Shown here piece after piece: positions 21,993-32,053 of a stretch of 64,000 nucleotides of DNA. Each line of letters begins with the position of its first letter. Positions within the stretch are counted from its first letter, which is position 1. Made by a program: the position numbers and the translations under genes. Below the pieces are notes generated by a model. The model was given only the letters and a program-made list of their open reading frames with translations, ran no database searches and was not told the origin of the DNA. Location of the stretch: assembly GCA_022844565.1 (NCBI GenBank), contig JALHLK010000008.1:1-64000 (forward strand), given 5' to 3'. The DNA comes from Saprospiraceae bacterium (lineage in GTDB: Bacteria; Bacteroidota; Bacteroidia; Chitinophagales; Saprospiraceae).

Positions 21993-22571
21993 CTACTTTT
22001 GTTTTTGACCAAGGAGTTGAACTTTGGCTAACCATTTTTCTCTTAATTCTCCTGTTGAAGTTTTTACTATACCTACATAGGTGACTTTTACAGGTTTGAT
22101 ACCGCAGTATTCTAATACGGTCTTTTTGAGTTGATTTACACTCGGTCGTCCATATACAAATCTATAGTACCAACTAGGTTGATCTATTGTTGTAATAATA
22201 TGTGCAGATCTACCTTTTAGCAATTTATCCCACCAAACAGAGTTTTCTTTAGGCTGAAAAGCAAAGCCTGGCAAAAAAAGTCGGTCAATAAATCCCTTTG
22301 TCATCGCTGGAAGGCCGCCCCACCAGACAGGATGAATCCAAACGAGATGTTCTGCCCACAATATTTTTGCCCATGCTTCTATCAAGTCGGGTTCGAGTTC
22401 TATCCTCTTTTGATATCCAAATTGTAGATTAGGGTTAAAGTGTAAATCTGTGATAATGATTTCTTTTACTTCAGCGCCTGATTTTTCAGCTCCATTTTTA
22501 TAGGCTTTCGCGATGCCAAAATTGAAAGAATCTTTATTTGGATGCCCATTAATGATGAGTATTTTTTTCAT
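21993..22571 (-). CDS. NAD(P)H-dependent FMN oxidoreductase (flavodoxin-like fold)
   Basis: Quinone reductase family protein of 192 residues. The N-terminal ILIINGHPNKDSFNFGIAKA binds the FMN phosphate; WAEHLVWIHPVWWGGLPAMTKGFIDRLFLPGFAF is the diagnostic block of the MdaB/KefF/NQO family (residues about 73-106). These enzymes reduce quinones with two electrons and protect against redox stress. The Crp-type regulator gene lies 193 bases upstream on the same strand, a possible but unproven regulatory link. Confidence 0.88.
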   Translation of the reverse strand: MKKILIINGHPNKDSFNFGIAKAYKNGAEKSGAEVKEIIITDLHFNPNLQFGYQKRIELEPDLIEAWAKILWAEHLVWIHPVWWGGLPAMTKGFIDRLFLPGFAFQPKENSVWWDKLLKGRSAHIITTIDQPSWYYRFVYGRPSVNQLKKTVLEYCGIKPVKVTYVGIVKTSTGELREKWLAKVQLLGQKQK

Positions 22572-22764
22572 AAATTGCCATTTTAATTAGGTTAGTTTAG
22601 TAACAAAAGCTGATATAAAAGTTGTAGATAATATTTTAAAAGATCATTTATCATGAATAATGTGAGAATAAATAGAACCTCAACAAAGTAAGATGAGGCA
22701 ATATTTGCTATTGTTTACGGACGTAAAGGTATAGCCGAAGTTTTTAAGATTTCAGGACATTTGT

Positions 22765-23355
22765 CTAAAAAAATACTTGTTTTCTAATTCTGCTTAAATG
22801 TCTTTGTGTAACCCCTAAGTAGGAAGCTAAATATTGTAAAGGTATTTGTTGTAAATATTCTGGTTGATGAAGTAGTAAGTCTTTATATCTTTGAAGTGCA
22901 TTGGTCTTTTGTAATTGAAATATTCGCTTTTCTAGTGCGATATATTGATATTCAGCTATTATTTTTAAAAATTTCATCCAATTCTGACTTTTTGAGGCAA
23001 AATCATCAATCATATCTTTTGAAATGACCAAAAGTTCAACTGGTGTTATTGCTTGGATATTTTCTTCAGTCCTATCTCTTGTTATCAATGAAGAATAAGC
23101 TGTCATAAAGTTAACAGGAAAAGTGATACAATAGGTAATCTCAACTCCTTCGTCGGAAATGTAATAAGACCTGAGTGATCCACTAATAATAATCGCTACT
23201 TCATTACACACTTCTCCTTGGTGGATAAAATAGTCCGCTTTTCTCAAATATTTTTTTTTAACTTTGGAAAGGAAGTATTCAATCTCAACATCTGTTAAGA
23301 CATTGAAATTTTCTAAAAAATATTTCGCCGACGTTTGGTAAGAAATTGTCTCCAA
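22765..23355 (-). CDS. Crp/Fnr-type cyclic nucleotide-binding regulator
   Basis: Transcription factor of 196 residues. The beta-roll domain (residues about 20-120) is the cNMP-binding fold: KADYFIHQGEVCNEVAIIISGSLRSYY and following. The C-terminal helix-turn-helix is short and reads LQQIPLQYLASYLGVTQRHLSRIRK. The strict Arg-Ser pair that binds cAMP phosphate (RTxxS) is not evident, as in most small Bacteroidota members, so the signal is unknown. Neighbouring flavodoxin-fold reductase is a candidate target. Confidence 0.85.
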   Translation of the reverse strand: METISYQTSAKYFLENFNVLTDVEIEYFLSKVKKKYLRKADYFIHQGEVCNEVAIIISGSLRSYYISDEGVEITYCITFPVNFMTAYSSLITRDRTEENIQAITPVELLVISKDMIDDFASKSQNWMKFLKIIAEYQYIALEKRIFQLQKTNALQRYKDLLLHQPEYLQQIPLQYLASYLGVTQRHLSRIRKQVFF

Positions 23356-23421
23356 TTGAGTTAATAATGAGTGAGTTAAATTTAAAACTGCTTTGTTACT
23401 TATTTGTAAATTAAAAACTAT

Positions 23422-24837
23422 TTACTCCCTAAAAAAACTTAAATCTTTAAACAGTGCATGAACATATAATTTTACTTGAATGGCAGCAGTGAGATTTTCC
23501 GCTCTCGTCTGAAATAAAGGAATATCGGGTTCGTCAATTATGGCAGTAACTTGCATATTGTATGGTTTATAGTATTCATCTGCTAGCCTATCTATTTGTG
23601 ATTGAGCCATTTTTATTTTATCAGATATGGCAAATTCTGACATCTTATTAAGTTCTTTATTTATTTTTCCTTTGAGTAGCCATGTAGCAGCCGAAACAAA
23701 GATATTATTAGTTCGCATTGACATTTTAGGCTCAATTATTTTTATAATTTTGGTACCCTTGTCGTATGATAAAGCACCAGTCAGAATAATATCACCATTG
23801 ATAGACCCCGATACATTGGCCGTAATTTGCAGTTTGGTGCCCATAGGACCTACTTTTATCCTTTGCACCGTAATTGATTTTCCACTTTCTTCAAAGGTTT
23901 GTCCCTTGAATTCGGCATTGGCAATAGAGTCAAGATATGAATACGACAAGTCCATAAGTAGTGATATCTTCGAACTGTCCTTAATCTGAGGGACCCAAGC
24001 TACTTTGGGCATCTTTGGAAAGATTGCTTTATCTGGCTTTGTAGATGTAACTTTTGTACGCGTGATGAGCGAAATTTTACCATTAATGGTATTTTGCTTG
24101 TTAACAATACCAGATAAATACGCACTATCAGGAATCATATAAAACCATCCCCCATATACGTTATGAATTTGATACGGCTTAGCATAGTTTTGTGTCACAC
24201 CCATAATCATTGACCTAAGATTAAAACTCTCCCTTATACTTTGATCGATTCCCTCTTCAACAATTTTTTTTGCCCTGTTGATGATAATGTTGGACACACC
24301 TTCGAAAGGTAGGTTAAATCCTCCTACATTCAGTTTTGGTTGTTTTGTCCATTGATGAGATATAAGTTTTGTATTTGTTTTTAGTCTCCAAATTGAGTCT
24401 ATATCAATGTTTGAAACAAAGCTCATTCTTACTTCGCCTTTGGCTTCTACATTACCCAATAATGTGACTTTAGAAATAGAGATAGAAATAGGTAATTCTA
24501 CTAAGAGATCTTTATTATTCATTTCAACATTCATAGGAGCAGTGCGTGTCAACTTACTTTTCACCTTATACTCGTCTATGATAAATTCTTCTTTAAAAAC
24601 ACTATCTACAATAAATTGAAAAGTATCTTTTATAGCTTTGTTAGAAATGGCATAATTAATAGTGATAACTGACTTTGCTTCTAAAAGGGCATTAATATCT
24701 TGGCTTGAAACGGAAGTCGTTTCTATCAGTGTGTTATTTTGGGGAATCCCAGTTTTTTTACTACATGAAGCAATACTGATAACCAAAACAAATAAGAAAA
24801 GAACTCGCACAATATTTTGTAAAATATTTAGTTTCAT
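23422..24837 (-). CDS. DUF4403 family lipoprotein
   Basis: Lipoprotein of 471 residues with lipobox SIASC (about Cys25). The body matches DUF4403 (TULIP-like fold suspected): long beta-rich segments such as GWFYMIPDSAYLSGIV and KIIEPKMSMRTNNIFVSAATWLLKGKINKEL, with KPYNMQVTAIIDEPDIPLFQTR near the end. Function unknown; a lipid-binding role in the periplasm is a guess. It lies downstream of the efflux operon on the same strand, separated by a 42-bp tandem repeat, so co-transcription is uncertain. Confidence 0.8.
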   Translation of the reverse strand: MKLNILQNIVRVLFLFVLVISIASCSKKTGIPQNNTLIETTSVSSQDINALLEAKSVITINYAISNKAIKDTFQFIVDSVFKEEFIIDEYKVKSKLTRTAPMNVEMNNKDLLVELPISISISKVTLLGNVEAKGEVRMSFVSNIDIDSIWRLKTNTKLISHQWTKQPKLNVGGFNLPFEGVSNIIINRAKKIVEEGIDQSIRESFNLRSMIMGVTQNYAKPYQIHNVYGGWFYMIPDSAYLSGIVNKQNTINGKISLITRTKVTSTKPDKAIFPKMPKVAWVPQIKDSSKISLLMDLSYSYLDSIANAEFKGQTFEESGKSITVQRIKVGPMGTKLQITANVSGSINGDIILTGALSYDKGTKIIKIIEPKMSMRTNNIFVSAATWLLKGKINKELNKMSEFAISDKIKMAQSQIDRLADEYYKPYNMQVTAIIDEPDIPLFQTRAENLTAAIQVKLYVHALFKDLSFFRE

Positions 24838-24979
24838 TTTTTTAAACTTATTAGGATTTAAGGAATTTGGCTGTTGGTCTTTAGTCTTTGGCTTTTTTAA
24901 ATTAGTATTTGGCTTTGGTCTTTAGTATTACTCATTCTTCCTTTCTCGCATTCTTGCTTTCTTGCATTAATTACCTATC

Positions 24980-25131
24980 AGCATCTAAACGGCTTCACAA
25001 GGTTTATTTTTGTTCTGATCAGCATTTGAAGAAGTCTCGCAAGGTTTATTTTTGTTCTGATTAGCATTTGAAGAAGTCTCGCAAGGTTTATTTTTGTTCT
25101 GATTAGCATTTGAAGAATCCTAGCAAGGTTT
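24980..25131. repeat. 42-bp tandem repeat (about 3.6 units)
   Basis: Units start at 24980 (41 bases, divergent), 25021 and 25063 (42 bases each, almost identical) and 25105 (partial). Each contains AAGGTTTATTTTTGTTCTGA. The 42-base period is a multiple of three, so the minus strand shows an open frame with a 14-residue repeat (LARLLQMLIRTKIN), but no ribosome-binding or family support was seen. The rest of the 24838-25189 gap is AT-rich, with short TTTGGTCTTTAGT repeats. Confidence 0.85.
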
Positions 25132-25189
25132 TGCTCGGTTCCTTCATTATTTTGATAAATCTTTATCAAAATTGCTACTCACCATTCGG

Positions 25190-26473
25190 TCATCTCATCA
25201 ACCTTTCTAATTCAAGAGCTGCAAATTTTACATTATACATTGCATTGATGTATCTGTTGGATGCATTATCAAATCGTTCTTGTGCATCATTGACTTCTAA
25301 AATAGTTGAGGATCCTAGTCTAAATTTCTCTAATGATATTTGTAAATTTTCTTCAACTAAAGATTTTGTAGTTTCTTCAAGTTGTAGCGTTTCTTTAGCA
25401 ACTTGCCATTGATTAAAGGCTAAACTTAATTCTGATTTTATCCTTTGTTGTACCAATTCTCTTTGTTTAAAAAGGACTTGCGATCTTTGTTTAGCAATAT
25501 TGGTCTGATTTCGTACTTGACCACCGTCAAAGATATTCCATGTAGCAGCAACTCCTACATTAAAACCAGTGCTCTGGTTAAATAGTAAAAAGCCTGCGTT
25601 GGAAGTAGAAAACGAATATCCAAATGTCCCAAACACATTGACCTGAGGCTTTTTTTGTGCCTGAACTACCTGAACTTGCAGCGCATTAATATCCAAATCC
25701 TTTTCAATTAATAACAATTCTTCACTTTCTCTTTCTGCTTTTTTATACGCTTCAGTTAAATCGTAATTTTCTACTGTGGCCAAAGGTTCGACTATATCAA
25801 AGTCTAAGTTTGGTTCTCGACTTAGCAATAGGTTTAATCTAACTTTTAAGTTTTGTAATTGTAGTTGAGCATTCTTAATATCAGTAAGTTGTGTATTGTA
25901 GTCATTTTGGGATTGTAAATAATCTAGTTTTGACCCACGACCTAGTTGCCACCTTTGATCAGTTATAGAAAGACGTTCGTTGTAATACTTAGTCACAGAA
26001 TTTAAAAACTTTAAACCTTCTTTTTGACGAGCTATTTGGTAAAAAGTATTGACCACTTCATTTGTCAAAAGTTCTTCAGCATTTTTAGTTAAGATGGAAG
26101 CTCTTTGACCTTGTTGATCTAAGATGTCTAACCTTGTCTTCATGCTATTCCCATCATACAACATATAGTTAGTGGAAAGGTTGGTATTAGGAGCAAAACT
26201 TCTACCAAGACGATTAATAGTCGAACCACTAATAAATTCTTGATTTACATAGTTAAGTGCAGAGCCAATATTAGCATTCCAATCTAAACGAGGTACCATA
26301 CCAACGTTCGCTTTATAAACTTGCATCTTCGCTATTTTCTCCTCCATTTGGATAATAGAAATAGAAGGATTACTAGATTTTGCGATTTGGATAGCTTCTT
26401 CTAACGTAAGTACCCCTTGACTATATGAAATAGAGCAAAAGGCCATAAATACAAAAGCAACAATATTTTTCAT
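25190..26473 (-). CDS. TolC family outer membrane efflux protein
   Basis: Outer-membrane channel of the RND efflux system, 427 residues, with a signal peptide (ending SISYSQ). Two repeated OEP domains of long coiled helices are visible; typical segments are LTLEEAIQIAKSSNPSISI at the N-terminus, QLQNLKVRLNLLLSREPNLD and FDGGQVRNQTNIAKQRSQVL. It spans the outer membrane and periplasm and docks with the adaptor. Last gene of the three-gene operon, 4 bases after the pump gene. Confidence 0.92.
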   Translation of the reverse strand: MKNIVAFVFMAFCSISYSQGVLTLEEAIQIAKSSNPSISIIQMEEKIAKMQVYKANVGMVPRLDWNANIGSALNYVNQEFISGSTINRLGRSFAPNTNLSTNYMLYDGNSMKTRLDILDQQGQRASILTKNAEELLTNEVVNTFYQIARQKEGLKFLNSVTKYYNERLSITDQRWQLGRGSKLDYLQSQNDYNTQLTDIKNAQLQLQNLKVRLNLLLSREPNLDFDIVEPLATVENYDLTEAYKKAERESEELLLIEKDLDINALQVQVVQAQKKPQVNVFGTFGYSFSTSNAGFLLFNQSTGFNVGVAATWNIFDGGQVRNQTNIAKQRSQVLFKQRELVQQRIKSELSLAFNQWQVAKETLQLEETTKSLVEENLQISLEKFRLGSSTILEVNDAQERFDNASNRYINAMYNVKFAALELERLMR

Positions 26474-26477
26474 ATAA

Positions 26478-29400
26478 CTATATCTGATGTTCTAACTCCA
26501 TTTGTTCGATTTCCTTCTTAACCCTGAAGCTTTTCTTTTTAGAAAGTAAGAGATACATTGCAGGAATTACATAAAGTGTCAAAACTAAAGAAAACAATAA
26601 TCCCCCCATAACCACAATACCCATTCCTTTACGACTTGAACCCGCAGCACCCAAGGCAAATGCTATTGGTGCAGCTCCAAGTACGGTAGCTAAAGTAGTC
26701 ATAATAATCGGGCGTAATCTCATCTTTGCAGCTTTTGTGACAGCATCCAATTTTTCATATCCTTCTTCCCTCAGTTTGTTGGCAAATTCAACAATTAAGA
26801 TACCGTTTTTGGTAACCAAGCCGATCAGCATAATAATACCAATCTGACTAAAGATATTTAATGTTTGGTCAAAAAACCATAAAGAAAACACAGCTCCTGC
26901 TACAGCTAGTGGTACCGTAAGCATGATCACAAACGGGTCAATAAATGACTCAAACTGGGCAGCTAGTATCAAATAAACAATTAGCAAAGCTAACATAAAT
27001 GAGAATAAAGTATTTGAAGAACTTTCAGCAAAATCTCGCGCAGTACCTGTCAAAGAAGATTTTATGGCAGGGTCATTAATTTCCTTTTTAATTCTATCCA
27101 TGGCTTCTATAGCTTCTCCAATAGTCTTGTCGGGTGCTAGACCAGCTGACACTGTAGCGCTCAACATTTGGTTGTACCTGTACAATTGAGGAGGACTACT
27201 TTCCTCTTCAGTTTTTACAAAATTGTCTAATTGGAGTAGCTCACCTCTAGAATTTTTAACATACAAACTTGATAAATCTAAGGGCTCATTCCGTTCTACA
27301 GTTTCGAACTGACCTATAACACTATATTGTCGTCCATTTTGAGTAAAGTATCCAAATCTTTGGCCTGCAAAAGCTAACTGCATTGTATTTGCCACATCAG
27401 CAACCGACACACCTAAGGATTTGGCTTTTTCTCTATCAATTTTTACAACTAACTCTGGTTTAGAAAATTTCAAGTCTACTTCACTCATCGGAAAGGTAGG
27501 ATCTTGACCGACTTTTTCAAGAAACTTTGGAACGTATTCTGTAAGTTTTTCGAAGTTTGGAGCCTGAAGTACGTATTGCATAGGCAGTCCCCCACGTCTG
27601 TTTAAGGAAATCGTCTGTTGTTCTGAAGCAAAGGCACGACCATCATTCTGTGATCTAAAGATTCCATTTACTTGATCTGAAATTTCCTTTTGGCTTCTAT
27701 CCCGCTCATTAGGCTCGGTTAGCATGATTCTACCCATAGCTGTATTTGCTGCACCCGAACCAGCCCAACTTGGTGCTGTAATCAATAAAACATCTCTAGC
27801 TTCTGGGATTGATTCCTCTAATATTTTGGCAGTATTATCTACATATCTATTCATAAAGTCATATGTCGATCCTTCTGGAGTTGACATCGAAAGTCGTAAC
27901 CATGATCTATCTTCTACTGGAGATAATTCTGATTTGAGGGAGGTTCCAAAATAATAAATCATTCCAAAGCAAACCAATAGTAAAGGTAATGCAAACCATT
28001 TTCTTTTTAAAAACCCTGAAAGCCCTTTTTCATAGGTTAGCTCCATATTTGCATAAAATGGTTCTGTCACTCGGTAAAACCATGTTTCTTTTTTGGTTTT
28101 TCTAACTAAATATGCGTTAAGTACAGGTGTAAGTGTTAATGACACAAAAGCAGAAATCAAAACCGCAGATGCCAATACAATACCAAACTCTCTAAAAAGC
28201 TTACCAACAAATCCTTCCATGAAAATGACAGGGATAAATACCGCAGCCAAAGTAATCGATGTAGATATAATGGCAAAAACAATTTCATTTGCCCCTTTAA
28301 TTGCCGCTTGAATGGGAGTGAAACCTTCTTCTATTTTTTTGAAAATATTTTCAGTGACGACTATGCCATCATCTACTACCAATCCAGTGGCTAAGACAAT
28401 CGCTAATAATGTAAGTACGTTGATACTGTAGCCCATTATCCACATCACAAAAAAGGTACCAATCAACGATACCGGAATATCTATCAACGGTCTAATAGCT
28501 ACTATCCAATCTCTAAAAAATAGAAATATGATGATAACCACTAAGCCAATAGCTATAAATAAAGTTTCCTTTACCTCTGTGATGGAATGTTTTACATATA
28601 TCGTATTATCATACAACATATTAAGCTTATAACCTGGTGCCAAATCCTTTCTGACCTCTTCTAATCGCTTGTGAAACTCTTCTGATATATCTATGTAATT
28701 TGATCCAGGCATGGGTTGCAATGCTAATCCAACCCTTGCTTCATTGTTTACTTTTAATACGGTTTGCTGATTTTCAGCATCTTTCACAGCATAGCCTACA
28801 TCCTTTAAGCTAATTTGTGTTAAGCCCTCGGTTTTTATAATGAGGTTATTAAAGTCTTCTTCTGAGGTAAATCTACCACTTGTTTTAACTGTCAATTCTG
28901 TTGATTTGCCCTCAATTTTACCACTTGGAAGTTCAATATTTTCTCTGTCTAAAGCTGTTTTTATGTCTTGCGTTGTGATGCCGAGTGATGCCATTTTCTG
29001 AGGATTCATCCAAATTCTGATGGCTATTCTTTTTAGACCCCAAAGCTGTACATTTGCAACACCATTGATGGTTTGAAACCTCGGTGCGATATCATTTTCG
29101 GCATAATCGCTTATCTCTAGTATGCTTTTATCAGGATTGGTTAAGTTAACAGAGATAATAGACTCTGAATTAGCGTCTGACTTACTCACTGTTGGTATAC
29201 CATCAAGATCTCTTGGCAACTGACTTATTGCTCCAGTTACTTTGTCTCTCACGTCGTTGGTTGCTGTCTCCATATCGACGCCAAGTTCAAATTCAATCGT
29301 GATTCGGGCGGAGCCTTGATTGCTCGAAGAGCTTATGGTTCGAATCCCCTCTGTGCCATTAAGTGCTTTTTCAAGAGGTATCGTAATTTGTGATTCTATA

Positions 29401-29573
29401 ATATCAGAGTTAGCACCGGGGTAATTGGCAGAAACAGATACCACAGGTGGGTCTATTGATGGAATCTCTCGCACACCAAGGAAGGTGTATGCTATCCCTC
29501 CAAATAATATGATGATCAGATTTAGTACGATCGCAAGAACTGGCCTTTTTACTGATATGGTAGATAGTGACAT
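26478..29573 (-). CDS. RND efflux pump, inner membrane transporter (AcrB/MdtB-type)
   Basis: Proton-driven exporter of 1031 residues, full length. N-terminal SLSTISVKRPVLAIVLNLII is helix 1; two large periplasmic loops follow, and LATGLVVDDGIVVTENIFK in helix 4 carries the two adjacent Asp of the proton relay. The second half repeats the fold (IGIIMLIGLVTKNGILIVEF, LRPIIMTTLATVLGAAPIA). Sequence places it in the hydrophobe/amphiphile exporter branch rather than the metal branch. Its start overlaps the adaptor stop by one base (TAATG), indicating coupled translation. Confidence 0.95.
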   Translation of the reverse strand: MSLSTISVKRPVLAIVLNLIIILFGGIAYTFLGVREIPSIDPPVVSVSANYPGANSDIIESQITIPLEKALNGTEGIRTISSSSNQGSARITIEFELGVDMETATNDVRDKVTGAISQLPRDLDGIPTVSKSDANSESIISVNLTNPDKSILEISDYAENDIAPRFQTINGVANVQLWGLKRIAIRIWMNPQKMASLGITTQDIKTALDRENIELPSGKIEGKSTELTVKTSGRFTSEEDFNNLIIKTEGLTQISLKDVGYAVKDAENQQTVLKVNNEARVGLALQPMPGSNYIDISEEFHKRLEEVRKDLAPGYKLNMLYDNTIYVKHSITEVKETLFIAIGLVVIIIFLFFRDWIVAIRPLIDIPVSLIGTFFVMWIMGYSINVLTLLAIVLATGLVVDDGIVVTENIFKKIEEGFTPIQAAIKGANEIVFAIISTSITLAAVFIPVIFMEGFVGKLFREFGIVLASAVLISAFVSLTLTPVLNAYLVRKTKKETWFYRVTEPFYANMELTYEKGLSGFLKRKWFALPLLLVCFGMIYYFGTSLKSELSPVEDRSWLRLSMSTPEGSTYDFMNRYVDNTAKILEESIPEARDVLLITAPSWAGSGAANTAMGRIMLTEPNERDRSQKEISDQVNGIFRSQNDGRAFASEQQTISLNRRGGLPMQYVLQAPNFEKLTEYVPKFLEKVGQDPTFPMSEVDLKFSKPELVVKIDREKAKSLGVSVADVANTMQLAFAGQRFGYFTQNGRQYSVIGQFETVERNEPLDLSSLYVKNSRGELLQLDNFVKTEEESSPPQLYRYNQMLSATVSAGLAPDKTIGEAIEAMDRIKKEINDPAIKSSLTGTARDFAESSSNTLFSFMLALLIVYLILAAQFESFIDPFVIMLTVPLAVAGAVFSLWFFDQTLNIFSQIGIIMLIGLVTKNGILIVEFANKLREEGYEKLDAVTKAAKMRLRPIIMTTLATVLGAAPIAFALGAAGSSRKGMGIVVMGGLLFSLVLTLYVIPAMYLLLSKKKSFRVKKEIEQMELEHQI

Positions 29574-30691
29574 TATTTTACTGATTTTACGGTTAAGCTT
29601 TGGCCTGCTTTAATATTCATGAGTCCACTTATCACCACGGAGTCACCAGGTGCCAATCCATTGATTATTTCGAGTTCAGTCTCTGTCCGAAGACCAGATA
29701 CAACAGGTACTTCTACTGCTTTACCTTCTTTCATGATAAATAATTTCTTACCTCCTGCAAAAGGTATTAATGCTTCCGTAGGTATCATTATGCTTCTAGT
29801 AGTACTTAAAGGCACCTCTATTCTGGCAAACATACCAGGTTTTAAAGTGCCACTACTGTTTGACAAGGAAGCTCTTAGTCTCACAGATCTCAACGTTTCA
29901 TCTACGACTGGATTAATGGCAATGACTTTTGCTGATTGTGGTGCGTTGTTATCTTCGGTAGATATCATCACCGTTTTCCCTACAGACAATCTAGTATTGT
30001 ATTTTTCGGGAATATCAAAATCTATTTTTATAGGACTTATTTGCACCAAACTTGCTATTGTAATAGATGGGGTTACATATGCTCCAACACTGATGTTTTT
30101 AAAACCGATTCTACCTGAAAAAGGAGCTCTCACTTCGGTCTGACGTAATCTAACCATCAATGCTTCTTTGTCAGCTCCCAAGGTATTTATTTTATTGACT
30201 GCTATATCATATTCCTCTTTACTGATTGCATTGATATCTAGTAATTTTTTTTGTCTTGCCTCTATCTGAGTAGCTAATTGATCTTCAAATTCTAGCTTTT
30301 TTATTTGAGCTCTTATGTCATCATCTTTAATTTTTGCAATAAGTTGTCCTTGCTTTACTGATGTTCCTTCATTGATAAAAAGGCTTTTGATGATGCCAGA
30401 AGCTTCACTACGTAATTCTACTTGCTCATTAGGCACAAAAGAGCCAGACGCAAATATCTTATCTGATACATCTTGCAAAGTTGCTATCTGAATACTTACG
30501 GGAAAAGCTGGTCCCCCACTACTGGGTTTGCCGGGGCCTCCTGCACCTCCCGGACCTCCTTGTCCACCTTGCTTAGGAGCACTTGTAGACATCGTCGGGC
30601 CACCGCTGGCATTTTCAGCCTTTTTCGACATCAACCATTTCCCAATAATCATTAATAAAATGATGGTTATTACTATTACAATTGATCTCAT
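29573..30691 (-). CDS. RND efflux periplasmic adaptor (membrane fusion protein)
   Basis: HlyD/AcrA-type adaptor of 372 residues linking pump and TolC channel. After an N-terminal membrane anchor (residues 2-17) comes an unusual Gly/Pro-rich linker (GGQGGPGGAGGPGKPSSGG, about 43-61). The lipoyl domain (VELRSEASGIIKSLFINEGT, VRAPFSGRIGFKNISVGAYV) flanks a coiled hairpin; the beta-barrel and membrane-proximal domains follow. First gene of the operon. Confidence 0.93.
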   Translation of the reverse strand: MRSIVIVITIILLMIIGKWLMSKKAENASGGPTMSTSAPKQGGQGGPGGAGGPGKPSSGGPAFPVSIQIATLQDVSDKIFASGSFVPNEQVELRSEASGIIKSLFINEGTSVKQGQLIAKIKDDDIRAQIKKLEFEDQLATQIEARQKKLLDINAISKEEYDIAVNKINTLGADKEALMVRLRQTEVRAPFSGRIGFKNISVGAYVTPSITIASLVQISPIKIDFDIPEKYNTRLSVGKTVMISTEDNNAPQSAKVIAINPVVDETLRSVRLRASLSNSSGTLKPGMFARIEVPLSTTRSIMIPTEALIPFAGGKKLFIMKEGKAVEVPVVSGLRTETELEIINGLAPGDSVVISGLMNIKAGQSLTVKSVK

Positions 30692-30886
30692 TAATATAAT
30701 TTAGTTACAAAAAATTAGAATCTGCCGATTATACACAGAATAAAAGGCTAATGTCTAAATTTTGTTATAAATTACTATCAATGCTTAATGTTGTTAACAA
30801 AATATTAATCCAATTTGTCTGCATATTTTGATGAAAGGAATGATTTTCATTGTTTTTGAAGATGTTAGATACAAGTCAAACTACTT

Positions 30887-31978
30887 TTACCCTAAGTCAC
30901 CTCCTGAGCTTGTCAATTTATACTTTCTAATCTCCTTGTGCATCACATAAAACCATAGTGGTGGCACGAGTGCAAGTATCATCATGCCTGGATAACCCGT
31001 CGGCATTTGTGGACTATCATCAAAGTGTCTTAAAATTTGGTATTTGCGATTGGCCATAAAATGATGGTCCGAATGCCTTGACAATTCTAGCAATACAACT
31101 CTACCTATTGGGTGGTTAGAATTCCAAGAATGAATGGGCATGGTTCGTTCATATCGATTGCCATTTTTGACCCTTCTCAAACCATAATGTTCGATGTAAT
31201 TGACCGTTTCTAATAATAAAATGCCTATAAATGCGGACACTAGAAACCATAATAATGCATATAACCCGAATGCAATAACAATGAATAAAAGCAGCGTAAT
31301 TTGAATAATCTGAAAGACCAACATTTCGTTTTGTATTGACCAAAATGATACTTTTTCTTTTTCAAGTCTTTCTTTCTCTAAGGCCCATGCCGAAAGCCAA
31401 CTGTCTTTGATTGACCTAAAATGAAACTTATAAATATGCTCACCATACCTACTCGATGCGGGGTCTTCATCCGTTGACACATGTTTGTGATGGCCTCGAT
31501 TGTGCTCTATAAAAAAGTGCATGTACAATGTGGTAAGCAATAACATTTTTGCCATCAACTTTTCATACCAAGTATTCCTATGTCCTAGTTCATGCGCTGC
31601 ATTGATCCCCAAGACACCACAGGCCATACCCAATGCCAAAGCTTTTCCAAACTGCACAATAAATGTGTCGTGTGAACTACTGATATTTATCAAAAAATAG
31701 ATTAATAAAAAATATTGTATAGGCACCAAACTGTATAGTAACCAATCATAAATCGCATCATTTTTAACCACTTCCTCTTCAAAATCTGTTAAATTATTAG
31801 TGGATCCTTTGGTAAAAAGTTCTAAAAATGGTAAAACCCCAAATAAAAAAATCACCGCTGAATAAGACCAATATCCTCCTTTCCAAATTGAAAAAAATAC
31901 TACTGCCGGTGTTAAGTAAACAAACAGATACTTTAATGCTCTTAATTTCATTAGACTTTTGATTTGAATATTAGGCAA
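30887..31978 (-). CDS. Alkane 1-monooxygenase (AlkB-type membrane di-iron)
   Basis: Integral membrane hydroxylase of 363 residues. Hydrophobic helices cover the N-terminal third. The histidine boxes of the AlkB branch are all present: NAAHELGHRNTWYEKLM, EHNRGHHKHVSTDEDPASS, the intermediate NYIEHYGLRR, and LSRHSDHHFMANRKYQ. They bind a di-iron centre that hydroxylates alkanes or fatty-acyl chains. No rubredoxin or rubredoxin reductase gene is nearby, so the electron donor is elsewhere. It stands alone, 195 bases from the efflux operon. Confidence 0.9.
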   Translation of the reverse strand: MPNIQIKSLMKLRALKYLFVYLTPAVVFFSIWKGGYWSYSAVIFLFGVLPFLELFTKGSTNNLTDFEEEVVKNDAIYDWLLYSLVPIQYFLLIYFLINISSSHDTFIVQFGKALALGMACGVLGINAAHELGHRNTWYEKLMAKMLLLTTLYMHFFIEHNRGHHKHVSTDEDPASSRYGEHIYKFHFRSIKDSWLSAWALEKERLEKEKVSFWSIQNEMLVFQIIQITLLLFIVIAFGLYALLWFLVSAFIGILLLETVNYIEHYGLRRVKNGNRYERTMPIHSWNSNHPIGRVVLLELSRHSDHHFMANRKYQILRHFDDSPQMPTGYPGMMILALVPPLWFYVMHKEIRKYKLTSSGGDLG

Positions 31979-32053
31979 ATATAGGAATATGTTCGTAATT
32001 CTATTTACAAATTAGATGCACCTAAACTTGCAGAATAAACTAGCCCACCCCTT

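Noticed and set aside
22660-22760. Possible copy of the non-coding element at 63180-63240
   Set aside because: Shared words such as GAGGCAA and GCCGAAG-like segments are too short and too diverged to call by eye.
24978-25169. 63-codon minus-strand frame with a 14-residue repeat
   Set aside because: It exists because the DNA repeat period is 42 bases; no start signals or homology support it.
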